Source of the DNA: Diabrotica undecimpunctata
Lineage: Eukaryota; Arthropoda; Insecta; Coleoptera; Chrysomelidae
Assembly (NCBI RefSeq): GCF_040954645.1
Contig: NC_092804.1
Span: 88,711,717-88,775,716, forward strand
Direction: 5' to 3'
Length of the DNA stretch: 64,000 nucleotides
The position numbers and the translations under genes are program-made. The notes beneath the pieces are model-generated. The model was not told the DNA's origin. It saw only the letters and a list, made by a program, of their open reading frames with translations, and made no database searches. Below, piece after piece: positions 42,891-55,443 of this stretch (position 1 is the stretch's first letter; every line of letters begins with the position of its first letter).

Positions 42891-43399
42891 AATAACCATT
42901 AAATATTACTTTAGCGGTTTTAACATCACTATCTAGTATTTTATCTACTAGAATTGAGATTTGATAATTACATATACAACTACAATATTTCAATAGGGTG
43001 TTTACTTGAATCAAAGAAACTTATGTATTAAGTTTAACGGTTCTAGCAGTTGTTCAAGAAAAGTCAAGAATTTGATCAGAAGAAAAATATCCTTTCTTCC
43101 AAATTCAATAGTTTTCTTCGTTGAACCAACTGGATCTTAGGTACCTACCCAGTTTTAAGATTCTTCAAGAAACAGAATTTTGAACAATTTTGAACAGAAG
43201 GTTTAAGAATTAGGGAAAAAGAAGATTACATTATACTTCAATTTTTTAAAGTTTCTTTAATCTTTACACAAAAATCTTGCAAGTAAACCCTGCGACATGT
43301 TTGTAGTTTATTATAATAGGTATATAGAAAAGAAGACGAAAGTCAAGGAACACATGGAATGTCAATTGTGAATGTAGAAAGGTTTATTATTATTTCTCT
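42891..43399. other. gap without recognisable gene
   Basis: No gene. The right part may belong to an LTR-like segment repeated at 47478-47540. Confidence 0.35.
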
Positions 43400-43448
43400 G
43401 TTAGTTAAAAATACAAGTTGTATAAAGCTATAAAACTATATTTAATCA
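43400..43448. repeat. left copy of a ~55-bp flanking repeat around the R4-like element
   Basis: 'gttagttaaaaatacaagtt' followed by 'gtataaagctataaaactat' recurs at 47484-47540, directly beyond the other end of the element, with about two differences. Confidence 0.75.
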
Positions 43449-43975
43449 TTCCAGATTTAGCCTTACGGCTCACTCCCTCTAAGGGGAAAATTCAATCATC
43501 CCAGATACCTACAGTATCAAAAGGATTGAGCTCTGGTGGGACTCGTTCCGTGTCGAGGTGACTTGGTATGTTGAGTATATCCCAAAAATTTTCGTACACA
43601 TCTGGACGTAGCGAGGAGTACGGCTTTCTGCATGACCTTATAGTGATGTTCATTAAGACCCAGCTGTTTTATGTTCTCTAGAAGGTTTTTGGGAATATTA
43701 TTAATATTATCCCAGACTTAGCCATACGGCTCACACTCCCTCTAAGGGGAAAATTCACTCATCCTAGATACCTACGGTATCAAAAGGATTGAGCTCTGGT
43801 GGGACTCTTTCCATGTTATCTAGTCCTAGGTGACTTGGTACGTCGGTGTATATCCCAAAAATTTTCGCACGCATCTGGACGTCGAAAGTAGTACAGCTTT
43901 CTGCATGATCTTATATAGATGTTCATTTAGACCCAGCTTTTTATGTTTTCTAGGAGGTTCTTCGGAATGACTCCA
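43449..43975 (-). repeat. duplicated 3' end of the R4-like element
   Basis: 43449-43700 and 43712-43975 are direct copies: 'agccttacggctcactccct' versus 'agccatacggctcacactcc', and 'aaaaggattgagctctggtg' in both. A third, shorter copy is at 47380-47455, next to (ATT)n. This suggests successive insertions of the same family at its own 3' end. Confidence 0.7.
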
Positions 43976-46900
43976 GTGGGAGAAAGAATAATAGGTATCG
44001 TCTGGGTACTTTCCATTCTACATTGTCTCCTTATTTGTATTTCCAGATCTCCGTACTTGGCGATCTTTTCGTTGTATTTAACAAGTAGATAATTGTTGTT
44101 AGGTATCGCCACATCGATTAGCGTTGTTTGTCTTGTTAGTTTATTAACTAGAACGAGATCTGGTCTATTATGTGCTACAGTTTGGTCTGTGAGCAGAGTG
44201 CGATCCCAGTATAGCTTGTAGTTGTCATCCTGAAGCATACTCTCAGGAACGTATTGATAATATGGGAGATGGTTTGTTTGTAACAGTCCCAGTTTAAAAC
44301 CTATCTCTTGATGGAGAATCCTCCCTACTGAGTCATGCCGTTCCTTATATTCAGTTGCAGCAAATGACTGGCAGCCCCCGGTAAGATGTTGGATAGTTTC
44401 TTGGGTTTGGTATTGTGTCGTCTACTGCACAAATCGCGCGATGAAGAGTAGATGTCTGCAGCTGCACCTGAAAATAAGTTCGTAAATTAGTAATCTGTTT
44501 TTCTAATTGCTCGCTTATATCAATAAGTCCTTGTCCTCCTAAATACCGCGGTAATGTCGTTCTTTCTGCTGCACTTCGAGGATGATGTTTTGGTGCCTTT
44601 GTGAGGTGTGTTCGTACTTTTCGTTGAAGAGTTTCTATATCCGTTTTAGTCCACTAAGTAATCCCAAATGAGTAGCTAAGTGCGGAAAATGCGTAGGTGT
44701 TTAATGCCTTAAACAAATTTTTACTATTAAGATGTGAGCGGAGTAGCTGTTTTACTCTTCGTATGAACTCTGATGTTAATTCGATTTTCATTTGTTTATG
44801 GTCAATTTTCCGCGCTTGCTTTACTCCTAGATATTTATACATGCCATTTTCGCCCATAGCCTCGATGTTTTGGCCATTTTGCATATCGAATCCTCCGGGC
44901 TAAACCTTACCCTTGACTATATTTAGTACACGACATTTGTCTAACTCAAAGTGCATACTGATATCATTTAAAAAAGTTTCTACAGTTTTTAGCATTTGAT
45001 CTAAGTGATTTCGAGTAGAAGCCATTAGTTTCAAATCATCCATATACAACAGATGATTAAGCTTCGCCACTACAGTATTGTTGTTTTTAATGCTAAAACC
45101 TGGACAGTGGAGTAGCTGGTATAGTGGGTTCATCGCTAGATAGAACCACAATGGACTCAGCGAGTCTCCTTGGAATAGGCCGCGGTTAATTGCGATATTT
45201 TCCGTTTCGATATTGCTTTCACCAGGTATTTGGAGGTGAATTTTAGTCTTTCAATCTGTCATTATATGTCTTAAAAAGGTCACTATATTATCATCGACTT
45301 TATATATTCTTAATATATCTACTAGCCATTCATGCGGCACTCAGTCAAAGGCTTTTTTATAGTCAATAAAGACAGTGAATAGATTCCTTTTTTTGGTGTA
45401 AGCCTGGTTAGAAATGACTGAGTCGATAAGTTGTTCTTTGCAACCCATGGAACCCTTAGCGCATCATTTCTGTTGAGGTTCTATGATATTGTTTAGAGCG
45501 CAGTGTTGGTAGATACGCTGGGCTACACAGGATGTGACCAATTTATACAGAGTTGGAAGACACGTAATTGGCCGGTACTTGGCTGGATCTTGGGTATTAT
45601 TTTGATCCTTCGGTATTAAATAAGTTGTTCCCTGAGTTAGGAATGATGGTATTTCCTGCGGATTAGAAAGAACACGATTAATTAGTATTGATAAGCACTC
45701 ATGAGCACTCCAGAACTTCTTAAGCCAGAAGTTTTGAACTCTGGAACTCTTTTGAACTCTGGAAGGAGATTTCCAGTTATGAAGCTCTTTGATGATATTA
45801 GAGACTTCTTCTGTGGTGAAGGGTTCGTAGATAGTTGTACGGTAATATTGACAGCTGTGCGTCGTATCTTCTATCCATCCAGCATTGGTGTTAAGAGCAG
45901 CTGGTGTGGAAAGTTGATTTCCCCAAAACTCCTGAATTTCTTCTTGGTTTGGGTATGATTTATTGGCACTTTCGGTAGTGGAATTGAGTTTCCGATAGAA
46001 CGCCTTCTCGGCATGCTCAAAAAGCGCATTGTCACATTTCCGGCTGTTACTAACTTTGTACCTCCTTAGTCGTCCTGAATAAATGGAGAGTTTTTGTTTT
46101 AATGTATCCAGGCACTGTTTGGCTGTTGTTTTCTGGATCATATTGCGAGTGTCTTGCAGTACTTAGCATTAATTGATCAGATTTTTTAATGGGTTTTCTA
46201 CTTGTTGTTCCTCGTATATATTCTGTCATTTGACCAATGTCCCTACGCAATAATTCAATCTTGTTTAGAAGTCGTTTCTCCCAGGGTGCAACTCTGTTAT
46301 CTGTCCTTCCGGCATTGGCACCCCGTCGTGTTCTGATCTTAATTCCCATTACACTAGCTGTTGCTGTGGCAGCACAGTAAATAAGCATGTGCAAATATTC
46401 CAGCGTATGGGCTTCTACGACGTAATTGGGTAGGACTTCGGTATTCATAATTTGTAACAGAGCACCTAGTTTTTTAGAAAAGTTTCTTATTGCTAGCGGT
46501 GGTCTGCTAAGTGGATTTGTTCCATTAAACTCTTGTACAGCACGTGCCATTTCGCTTACCAGAGTATCGCGTAACTCGTTGTTGTCCTGTAGTGTATTAT
46601 CAGGTTGAGTTTCTTGTATGACAAGCTCAGGAATCTGCTCATGTATTTCATTAGGGACTTGATTCACATTTACCTCTTGATGATTAATCTCCCGTTCAAC
46701 TTCGCTTCTTCGCTTCTGATGGTTTTGCGTCTACTCTCTGAGATGATTGTTTCTTATAATTACACGGTATTGATCAGCAACTCGTTGTTCAGATACTTGA
46801 ATATCTGGGTACTCCCTGCAAAATTCGGCATAAAGATTTTTTCGATACCCGATCGTTTCTTGACCGAGGTTTGTCACCTGGTAATAGAAGCGCAAAATAT

Positions 46901-47195
46901 ATTCATTTATGGACGCAGTCCATTTCATACGCTGCCTCGGTCGTCCCGCTTGGGTGAGCGCCGGCTGATGTTCCAGCGCAGCACCTTCAGCGAGTGGAGC
47001 TCTTGGTATTGTTTGGCTCGCTTGTGGTCGTTCTTGTTGTTGTTGGGCTGTAGCTGATTGTATGACAGGGGCCCGCCTCCTCAGCACCCTGCCACCAACG
47101 TCCCGCATGTTGTCACGTCCAGCGCCGGCTCCAGACGTGCCCTGGCGATTCCCAGGCAGCGACCTTAAACACAAACTATTTAACTCCATTTTCAT
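43449..47195 (-). pseudogene. R4-like non-LTR retrotransposon with restriction-like endonuclease
   Basis: On the minus strand, a Myb-like N-terminal region comes first (46731-47195, KWTASINEYILRFYYQV) and then a linker (46050-46667). The reverse transcriptase follows (45464-46141: FTTEEVSNIIKELHNWKSP, GTTYLIPKD, YRPITCLPTLYK) and continues in 44654-45151 with HLLYMDDLKLMA, a Y-M-DD catalytic box. Next are a CCHC region (QHLTGGC...ERHDSVGRILH, about 44330-44400) and a restriction-like endonuclease (43927-44238: NRPDLVLVN...TLIDVAIP). RT plus a C-terminal endonuclease of this kind defines the R2/R4 group. Several frameshifts are present. Confidence 0.75.
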
Positions 47196-47379
47196 GGGTA
47201 TACATTTTATACCTACTGCCAGGTGTCAGTTTTTGTTCCACGGCAGGTATCCCTGCCACACTCTGGGTATCGGTTCTAAGAATACCCAGAGACCATCCTC
47301 CATTCGCAGGGGGCCGCATCTGATAGAAGAACTGACAAAAAACTCCCACAGGTTAGACCCATTATTATTATTATTATTA

Positions 47380-47470
47380 TCCAGATTTAGCCATATGGCT
47401 CACACTCCCTCTAAGGGGAAAATTCACTCAGATTGAGCTCTGGTGGGACTCTTTCTTTCTTAATCATTAT
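47380..47470 (-). repeat. third copy of the R4-like 3' end
   Basis: 'agccatatggctcacactcc' and 'attgagctctggtgggactc' after an (ATT)n run. It lies upstream of the main copy's 5' end. Confidence 0.65.
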
Positions 47471-47966
47471 TATTATATTATTATTTCCCTGTTAGTTAAA
47501 AATACAAGTTGTATAAAGCTATAAAACTATGTTTAATCATTTATATTCTTCCTCCACATCACACTAATTTGGCGACGAGGATGGGATCCGATCCCACGCG
47601 GGTTCAATAGTCGTCAAAAGACGACACGTGTCGTACTGTGTCTTCCATTTTAAGGTGTCAGTTGTCTTTTTGTATCAACTTAACCTATTTGTAGCTGTGG
47701 CCTCGCTTCTACTCAACACCTTTAGACGTGTTGTTTTAGAGAGAGGCACATCGCTTGATAAATTGGAGGTTTTGGTTAGAAAGAGATACAACTAAACCCA
47801 ACTGAACGGCAAAAGCGTTAAAAATTTAGGTTAGAGTTAGAGGTTTGTTTATATACAAACATCTTGTTTATATAATTAAAATCGTATAAGTAAAAAATTA
47901 GTATGGTGGAAGAAAACTCCGAAATAATTACTAATAAAGGTATTTGTTTATATTATATATAATGTA

Positions 47967-47995
<29 letters not shown>
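47471..47995. other. flanking repeat then LTR-retrotransposon-like leader
   Basis: The flanking repeat (47484-47540) is followed by 'ttggcgacgaggatgggatc' at about 47570, which resembles the primer-binding/leader region just inside an LTR of gypsy-type elements. No gag frame was found. A TA tract closes the stretch (47975-48007). Confidence 0.35.
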
Positions 47996-48012
<17 letters not shown>

Positions 48013-49440
48013 TCTAGCGGTTAATGTAAGCTCCGTTCTAAAACGGTAATATACTAACTCCAGTAGAATATACACCGTGTATATTATTATCTGCGTAGCG
48101 CTTTATGTAGACTCCGAGCAACACGTAGGATTAAGAACTCTGTAATAGGTTAAAACACTTTTGGGATCCGTATATATTTTTTCTCGTACACAACTAAACT
48201 CTTGCGATGTTGCCAATAATTTGATTAGTCGTAGACTTTCAAATTTTACAGCAGGTACGTTTTGGAACTTCAAATTTATTCTAATATCAATCAATTTACT
48301 CATCGAGAAATTTCACAAATACTTGGTTAATGTAGTTAAATATTTTATGGTGGTAATTTATATTACTTGCTTAAATTATTTTTAAACTTAAGTAGTGTAT
48401 ATTATAAACTTGGAAAAGGCAAGAGTTCATTTTTATTTATAAGTATTTTTTTTAAATGCGTTGGCACTGAAATATTTATTATATAAACGTACGTTCCGAT
48501 GTTTCGATTGCTACAGTTTATGACGTATAAAATATTTGTTTCATGAAGTAGTAAAATTTAAATTATAATAATTTATAAATCATTCTTAAAATTCCAATTT
48601 TTTACTGTCTAATTTCAATATTTCGATTTTTAAATGTAGGGAATTCAATATCCTATATACTATATTTTAGATACACATAAACACATGGATACACTTATGG
48701 CAGATACTAAAAGAAGAAATATTTCGGTACCTTAGGTTAACTTGATTCTCGGCAACATGTCTATTACAATTACATATAATATGTTCGGTCTTATTGTTTT
48801 AAATGCTTTGTTTTGTTGCTTGTACAAGCTAGGATTATTTTCAACTTTAACTAGTTGTGTTTTTGTATCTTTCGTTGTCAGTCATATCAAAATTTAATTT
48901 TTAATTTAGAAGTAAATTTATACATAATATTCTTTTTTCTCTCACTTGGTTTAAATATAGATCATTTATATTCTGCTTATTTATTTGTATTCGTAATACT
49001 TATTAACGTACGTAATAACGTACCAGTTTTTGCAAAAAGCAACAACGGGTACGAAAGATATCGGGTATCAGGGGTGGTATTTGTCAATCTAAATGCCACT
49101 TACGACATATTAAATTAGAGGACATTTCTCCAAAACCGGAGATATGTATATCTACAGAACAGAAGATTTTTCGTATCATTCAATGGTAAGATGAAGAACG
49201 CAGATGAATGGTCTCGCTTAAGGTAGCGTAATGGCACCTACACTGTATTACTTTCATGTAGACGATACATTGCACAACCAAAACTTTTGTTGCTGAAGTG
49301 AATAAAAATCTAAATGATGCCTTAAATATAATAAAAATAAACTACGAATTAATTTTAAGCCAAACCCCGAAAAATCTTAGGAGCGCTTCTTCAATTTTTC
49401 CAAGACAGGCGCTTTCACAAAACTGAATATCTAATCCAAT
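47996..49440 (+). repeat. repeat family A, copy 3 (3' part, with RT remnant)
   Basis: Matches 56398-57226 and then 63097-63770: 'gcatctagcggttaatgt', 'atacaccgtgtatattatta', 'cgtacgtaataacgtacc' and 'aaaagcaacaacgggtacga'. Near 49040-49115 it encodes GVVFVNLNATYDILN, which resembles the GVVFVDLS.AYDTV box of a Jockey-type reverse transcriptase. This copy is the uninterrupted site corresponding to the transposon insertion at 57227. Confidence 0.7.
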
Positions 49441-49477
49441 ATAAATCTAATATAATCTATAATCTAATATAAATACC

Positions 49478-50520
49478 TTTTTTTTTAACGCATCTACCAC
49501 GCAGGGGCATTAGCGTATTTAGATTAATGTTACAGTTGATACAAATAGTGTATATACATTAGTTTACAATTAATAATAATAATATGTATGTGTATTACAA
49601 TGTATGTTTTAAATCTTATGAAGAAGTTGACAGTCTTTAAGATAAGAAATTATTCTTTGGGTATCTGTATTTTCGTCTAGGGCAGTTGGGTATGCTATAT
49701 TTGAGTCGTTCACTGTTATATTTTGGACACTGTATAAAAAATGTTTTACCGTTAGAACACGGTTGCACACTTCACAAACTGGTTTATTTTTGCGCTGTAG
49801 TAAATAGTCATGAGTAAGTCGTGTATGGAAGATACGAAGACGGGTAAGTATCACATGCTCTCTTCTGTCTTTTATTTTTGGTTTCCAAAGATGTGAATGT
49901 TTGTTGACTTCGTATAGCCTTTATGGAGTGTTGTTCCAAGTTTGTTGCCATTTTTGAATTATTTTTTGTTTTAAGTATGGTTTTAAATCGTTTTGTACCA
50001 ATATCTTACATTCTTCGGACATCAGGTTAGTTGGTGCGTTTTTAGCTAGTTTATCTACAACTTCGTTACCTTCAATTCTGACATGAGAAGGCACCCATAA
50101 AAAATGAACTTGGATGTTCTTATTTGAAATGTTTTTAAGTTCTTTTTTAATAAGAAGTAGAAGTGGGTTGTCACAGTACAATTGAGTCAGTGAGGATAAT
50201 GAATTTAGAGAATCTGTGATTATTATACATCTTTCTTGGTTTTTGTTTTGTATTAACGATAGTGCTTTTAGAATTGCGAATAATTCAGCCGAAAAGATGG
50301 TTGTAATTGACCACAATTTGAAACTAACTGAGGTGTCTTCCGAATAAGTTGCTGCCCCAACTCTGTCTTCATTTTTTAACGCATCGGTGTATACGTTGTA
50401 GGTATTGCCATATATGTTTAATAGTGTATGAAACTTTTGTTTAATGACGGTTGATGATATCTCTGATTTTCTTAGGTTTGTTAGACTGATGTCGATAGCC
50501 TGAATAGATATTGTCCATTA
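49478..50520 (-). pseudogene. I-like element 3' fragment: RNase H and C-terminal domain
   Basis: On the minus strand YTDALKNEDRVGAA, FSAELFAILKAL, IIITDSLNSLSSL and FLWVPSHVRIEGNEVVDKLA give the four RNase H motifs. Then a frame break near 49900 leads to a C-terminal part (LTRLRIFHTRLTHDYLL, CEVCNRVLTVKHFL) with a zinc-like site. A run of T at 49479-49486 would be its poly(A) tail. The 5' part is truncated. Confidence 0.75.
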
Positions 50521-50976
50521 CGCAGAGTTATGGATTGAGGAGGTATCATAAGTTTTTGGAAATTGAAAATTTAATTTGGATAAGTATGATCGTATACGAA
50601 AGTAAAAAGGATGATCAATTTGATGTGTTTGTTAAAATTTATTTGTAAATCGATCAGCAAAAACGTTATGCACAACTGGATTATTTCGGTTTGATGACAC
50701 TGCTGCTGCATATGTTAGGCTTAGTGGAAAATATGAATTTTACTATAACAAAATATAAACAAACCATGAAAATTTGATGATTTGAAGGGAAAAAATGTCA
50801 AATTAGGCTAGAGCAATAACTGAAACAAAAGAATCAAGTGGGAATAATGTCGAATTAATTTGAAAAATTATAATACCAACATAAAAACAAAAATAAAAGA
50901 GGCTTTTTAAGAAAGAAAAATAAACACACTTTATTAAAAGAGGTAAAAGTAAAATGTTAAGAAAAAAAATGCTTAT
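50521..50976. other. gap without recognisable gene
   Basis: No gene or repeat family was recognised. Confidence 0.4.
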
Positions 50977-50991
50977 ATAAAATGAAGACCT

Positions 50992-51151
50992 GGGAATGAA
51001 AAGACGGGGTAGACCAAAGCTGAGGTGGATGGACAGATCGGAGTCGGCAACTGGAAAATGCAAGCGAGGGACAGAATAGAATGGCGTAGAAAGCTTGAGA
51101 AGGTCGAGGCCATCTAAGGGCTGTAGCACCAAGATGATGATGATGATGATG
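50992..51151 (+). mobile_element. 160-bp RTE 3'-end insertion with target duplication
   Basis: Flanked by 'ataaaatgaagacct' at 50977-50991 and 51152-51166. The interior reads KRRGRPKLRWMD-like at its start, includes 'aagggctgtagcaccaagat' and ends in (GATGAT)n. It is the extreme 3' end of the same type of element inserted at 21994-22744. Confidence 0.8.
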
Positions 51152-51166
51152 ATAAAATGAAGACCT

Positions 51167-51869
51167 AAAAGTTTGCCGGAGGGTTTGAAACAGATGTGAA
51201 AGAGGGCAAAAACCAAATCAAAGAATTGATTGAGATTAAGTACATCCCTAGAGAAGAATGAATAACATATCTCAGATAAATAAACGAAACAACAGAAACT
51301 GAGTATAACCTTGTAACTCCAGAAATATAATTAAATTAATTAACGCAAATCGTACGAACTGAAATATAAGAATCCATCACACAGGTAAAAAATAGAACCC
51401 CCATGAAAAAAATACAGTAGAGTATAACTACTTTTGTACTATAGTATTATGGTAAGAAGTTAAAAATCTAAATACCTACATAATTATATTACCGAAAAGT
51501 TAATAAAAACTTCTGTTCGTTACAGATAGAAAGCGTATATCAGAATGTATTATGAAAAATGTTGTTAATAATACAGTATGCAATATAATATAATGACAAG
51601 AATACTTTTATATCTTTGCTTATGGCATATTTTTGAAGCGAAGCTTCTATACTGACATTGTATTACTTTTTTCTCTCTACAGTAAAATGCTGAGGTGAGC
51701 GTCACGGAACTAGCGCCACAAGATGGCGTCGTGAAGACCGGCGGTTTCATAGAATAGCGGCTCTTGGCATCGATTCACTACTCTGGATCAATTCGTTTTT
51801 AGTCATCATATATTTACTCTAAAAATAACTAACAAAATATAGACATTAAATGAGAAGTAAAAATTAAAA
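51167..51869. other. gap without recognisable gene
   Basis: No supported gene. The minus-strand ORF at 50803-51216 is hydrophobic low-complexity read across the RTE tail. Confidence 0.4.
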
Positions 51870-52500
51870 GAATAATATGTCACTAAAAGACTTGATTTGT
51901 AACGATTATCAAAATTTAATAAAAGTTATAGATGTCATCCGATTAATAACAAAATTAAATCGTCTGTCAATAAAAAATGTGAAGAACAATTGGACAACAC
52001 ATAGTTTGGATTTAGAGGTGGATTGGGAACAAAAGATGAATTGTGCGCAATGGTGGTACTATTACAAAAATGCAGAGATTATAATGAAAACGTATTCATA
52101 TCTAATATAGATTTTCAAAAGTGTTTGACATAGTTCAACCTGGTAAGCCCATACATGCATTAAAACACATACACCTAGATACCAAGATATTAATTTAATA
52201 AAAAATCTACTAAAATCAAACAGCGGTCATGCGGGTGAAAGATAGTGAGACAAATCAAGCAGAAATTCAAAAAGGAGTCAGCCAGAGGTGTGTGTTGTCA
52301 CCACAATTATTTAATGTGTACTCTCAACTAATATTTTAGTAGACACTATGGGAAAGAAGTAAGGAATGGAGTGAGCATCATTAATAACATAAAATTTGCA
52401 GACTAAACCCCAATTATGACAGAAAATATTGACGATTTACAAATTCTTATAGAAATCATTAACAGATAAAGCAAAAAGATAGGACTAAACTAAACAGATA
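51870..52500 (+). pseudogene. RTE-like reverse-transcriptase fragment
   Basis: Consecutive pieces in shifting frames match one RT. A segment with YYYKNAEIIMKTYSYLI comes first. EIQKGVSQRCVLSPQLFNVY follows (about 52260-52320). The catalytic box then appears as INNIKFAD followed by a stop, replacing the second Asp (about 52380-52405), and TENIDDLQILIEIINR comes last. Heavily decayed. Confidence 0.65.
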
Positions 52501-53430
52501 ATAGTCAATGTTTACAAATAAGAAATTGAGTAGGGTTATTAGATTGAGATCGTCGAATGATATGTATGGTCGCAACTGCTATATGGGGTAGAAGCTGGAA
52601 CCCTGAAAGCCAAATCTGGAGTATTCTTAAAATTATTCTTAAAAGAATATCTAAAGTCAAATTTAACACGCTTCCACGCCTTGTAGTGAAATTTTGTTTC
52701 TTATTACGATACCGGATCCTGTAAAATTTTAAATACATTAAATTAAATCTCTCGTAAAATATAAAGCCTATCCCTTAGATTAAAATAACAAACTTCATAG
52801 TATTATGATATGTAGTATTGTGATAATGTGTAGGTGTCAGTATTCTTTTAAAAGAGATTTATAGGTTGGTATATCAATTTCACGGTTATGTGTCATACGG
52901 TTTCATCTTTCAAACAAACATTAAAAACCTTAAAAAGTTTCGTTTTACATACAATTAACACGTTGGCTCTGAAAATGACCTATAAATGTGCATTGTTAAA
53001 AATAGTATAGATTTATCAATTTAAAATGTTCTTTGTTGTCTTCCGATTATTTATCTCAATTCGTTCCTAATTAAGCACATGTTGTCCACAAGGTACCTCT
53101 CTCATTTTTTATCACTACTTTTTTTTACCTTTTGCCATAGTTTTCCTCATTTTCTTTATTCATATCGATTTCACTCATAACGAATATTGGGTATTTTATT
53201 GTTTCATGAAACTTTCTTATTATATGTCCGTATCATACAAGTTATCTAGTTATTATAGCGTATATAATGTCGTATGTTAATTCCATTTTATTTAACAACA
53301 AAATACTAAAAACTTTGTTTTCAAAACTTATACCAAATTAATTGTATCTTATCACTACAGCTGTTTCGGCAGAGTGCCTTTCTCAAGTCTCAAGTTTCTC
53401 GAATCCATCAATCATCTTTTGTATTTCTTA
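52501..53430. other. gap without recognisable gene
   Basis: AT-rich. Near 53350-53400 is 'ctgtttcggcagagtgcctt', a hairpin word of the kind seen at Penelope-like ends, but its hammerhead core is not intact. Confidence 0.4.
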
Positions 53431-54230
53431 TCAAGATTTTGAAGCAGCTGTGCTCCATTAGTCCATTTTTGTTGCTTTTTGTCACTGTTGCTCTTTTTTC
53501 TTTATTGTCATCATTACGTAGCGCTACAACACTGGGTGGGTCTTCGCTAACTACAACTTTTTTCCAAGTTGATCGATTTTCCACGAATCTTCAATGAAAT
53601 GTTAATTTTCTAAGATATGATTGGATGTTTTCTCTCCATTGTATACTGAGACACCCAAGTGGCATTCTTCTGTGCTAAGTTTCTTCCATATCAGTTTTAC
53701 AAGTTTGACATCTTGGCGTCTATGCATGTGTCCGATCTACCTTAAGCAATTTATTTTCCTGAACAATATCGTTATAAGAGCTTTCTTTATTCAGTATGTT
53801 CTTATTTTATACGGATTTGTAGTGATATAATAATGAGGTTAAAACATTTTAGAAGGATTATGCTCTGTATTTCTTTAATGACAATATTATTAACGGTGAT
53901 TATTGATCTAAGATATTTAAAGTATTCCATACTTTCGAAATTGTAGTTGTTGACTTTATTATTTTATCTAGATGTATTGAATTGCTCTCTTCTCTTGATC
54001 CGCTTGCATTTGGTTTTCATTTTGTTAATTTTAAGTAAAACAATTTTCGTACTCTCTTCGCTTTGTTAAAGATATCGTTTGCGGACGGGAGAGAGTTTCT
54101 TATGAGATCAATATCATTAGCGTATGCTAGGAGTGCTTTGTACCTTGATCCATTAATGGATTGCATCTTAGATATGCGTTATTTCTATTTTAGTAAGCTG
54201 TTCATTAATTTTTTGAATATTTAAATCGAG
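53431..54230 (-). pseudogene. non-LTR reverse-transcriptase fragment
   Basis: The minus strand contains YKALLAYANDIDLIRN (about 54100-54150), an A-Y-ADD box with one Asp replaced by Asn. Towards lower coordinates lie C-terminal segments such as GHMHRRQDVKLVK and STEECHLGVSVYNGE (about 53620-53740). Many frame breaks. Confidence 0.55.
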
Positions 54231-54454
54231 AATCAGTATTTATTCGACTGTTTTATAACACAGTTTCTTGGCGCCTATTTTAATCTCTGTTTTTTGGTTC
54301 GGTTATCATTATTACAAAGATTTTGCGGGATATCGACATAGGGAACTCGGTGGTATGTCATTAACGTTTACATAACCAACGTTCAAAAATTTTTCTTACT
54401 GTAAAGTCGTGACGATTTTACTAGAAAATATAGTGCTATTTAATAATAATAAAG

Positions 54455-54816
54455 TTCAAGCAACAATTCCTATATGCATTAACTTGGTACTGATATCTCT
54501 GCTCTCCGATCCCAGGTAGCAGTCAGGAAAACATTAAAACTGCTACACTTATGCTTCCTATAATCCAACGATTAGCCAGTTCAGGACTTTACGCCTTATT
54601 ATAGTACTGATATTGCTTCTTCCCCTCATAAGTGATGTAAGTAACAATTCCTATATGCATTAACTTGGTACTGATATCTCTGCTCTCCGATCCCAGGTAG
54701 CAGTCAGGAAAACATTAAAACTGCTACACTTATGCTTCCTATAATCCAACGATTAGCCAGTTCAGCACTTTACGCCTTATTATAGTACTGATATTGCTTC
54801 TTCCCCTCATAAGTGA
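54455..54816. repeat. 181-bp tandem duplication
   Basis: The two units (54455-54635 and 54636-54816) differ at very few positions (for example caggactt/cagcactt). Each contains 'gcattaacttggtactgata' and ends 'cccctcataagtga'. Non-coding. Confidence 0.9.
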
Positions 54817-55443
54817 ATATAATATTCAAGGAAGGTTTTGGAAATTTAATGGGAGTTTGTATGTTAGAATATTATTTCTCATTTCTCTGAGAAAGTGAAG
54901 AATATCTATTTGCTATCCGGTTTAATCCATAGATTAAATATTAGAATGCTATAGAATAATGCTACAAGCAGCAAAAAAAAGGTCTAATAGTCAGTAATTA
55001 GAAAACCAAATAAATGTTCTTTAACATACAAAAGAAAGGATGTAGAGTAGAGCATAACGTAACAATAAACCCATATAATTTTGAAAGATTGCAGCATTTT
55101 GGGTATCGTAGATAACGTTGTCACATAAGAAATAAAATGGAATATTCAGGTAACTAACTGATGTATATATAACCCTCATAACACTTTTAAATCCAAAAGT
55201 TTAATACGAATCCCCAAAATCAGGATATATACAATAGTGCTTAAACTAATGCTATTGACTGCATATATGAAGAGAACGCTGACAAAACAATGTAAGTAAA
55301 ACTCAGTGAACAAATCCCCTTCGTTGGCTCAGTGAAGATGTTCGTTCAGTTGTAATGGAAACACCAAATAATAGTAGATGACTTCTTAGATGACTTTGCC
55401 CTTCAAATCGCTCTTTTCTGAAGTGACAAGGTTTAATTATTTG
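54817..55443. other. gap without recognisable gene
   Basis: No recognisable gene. Confidence 0.4.

Noticed and set aside
53350..53400. A fourth hammerhead-like core
   Set aside because: Stem II (GGCA/TGCC) and GAAA are present on the minus strand, but the first box reads CTTGAGA rather than CTGANGA, so the core is not met.
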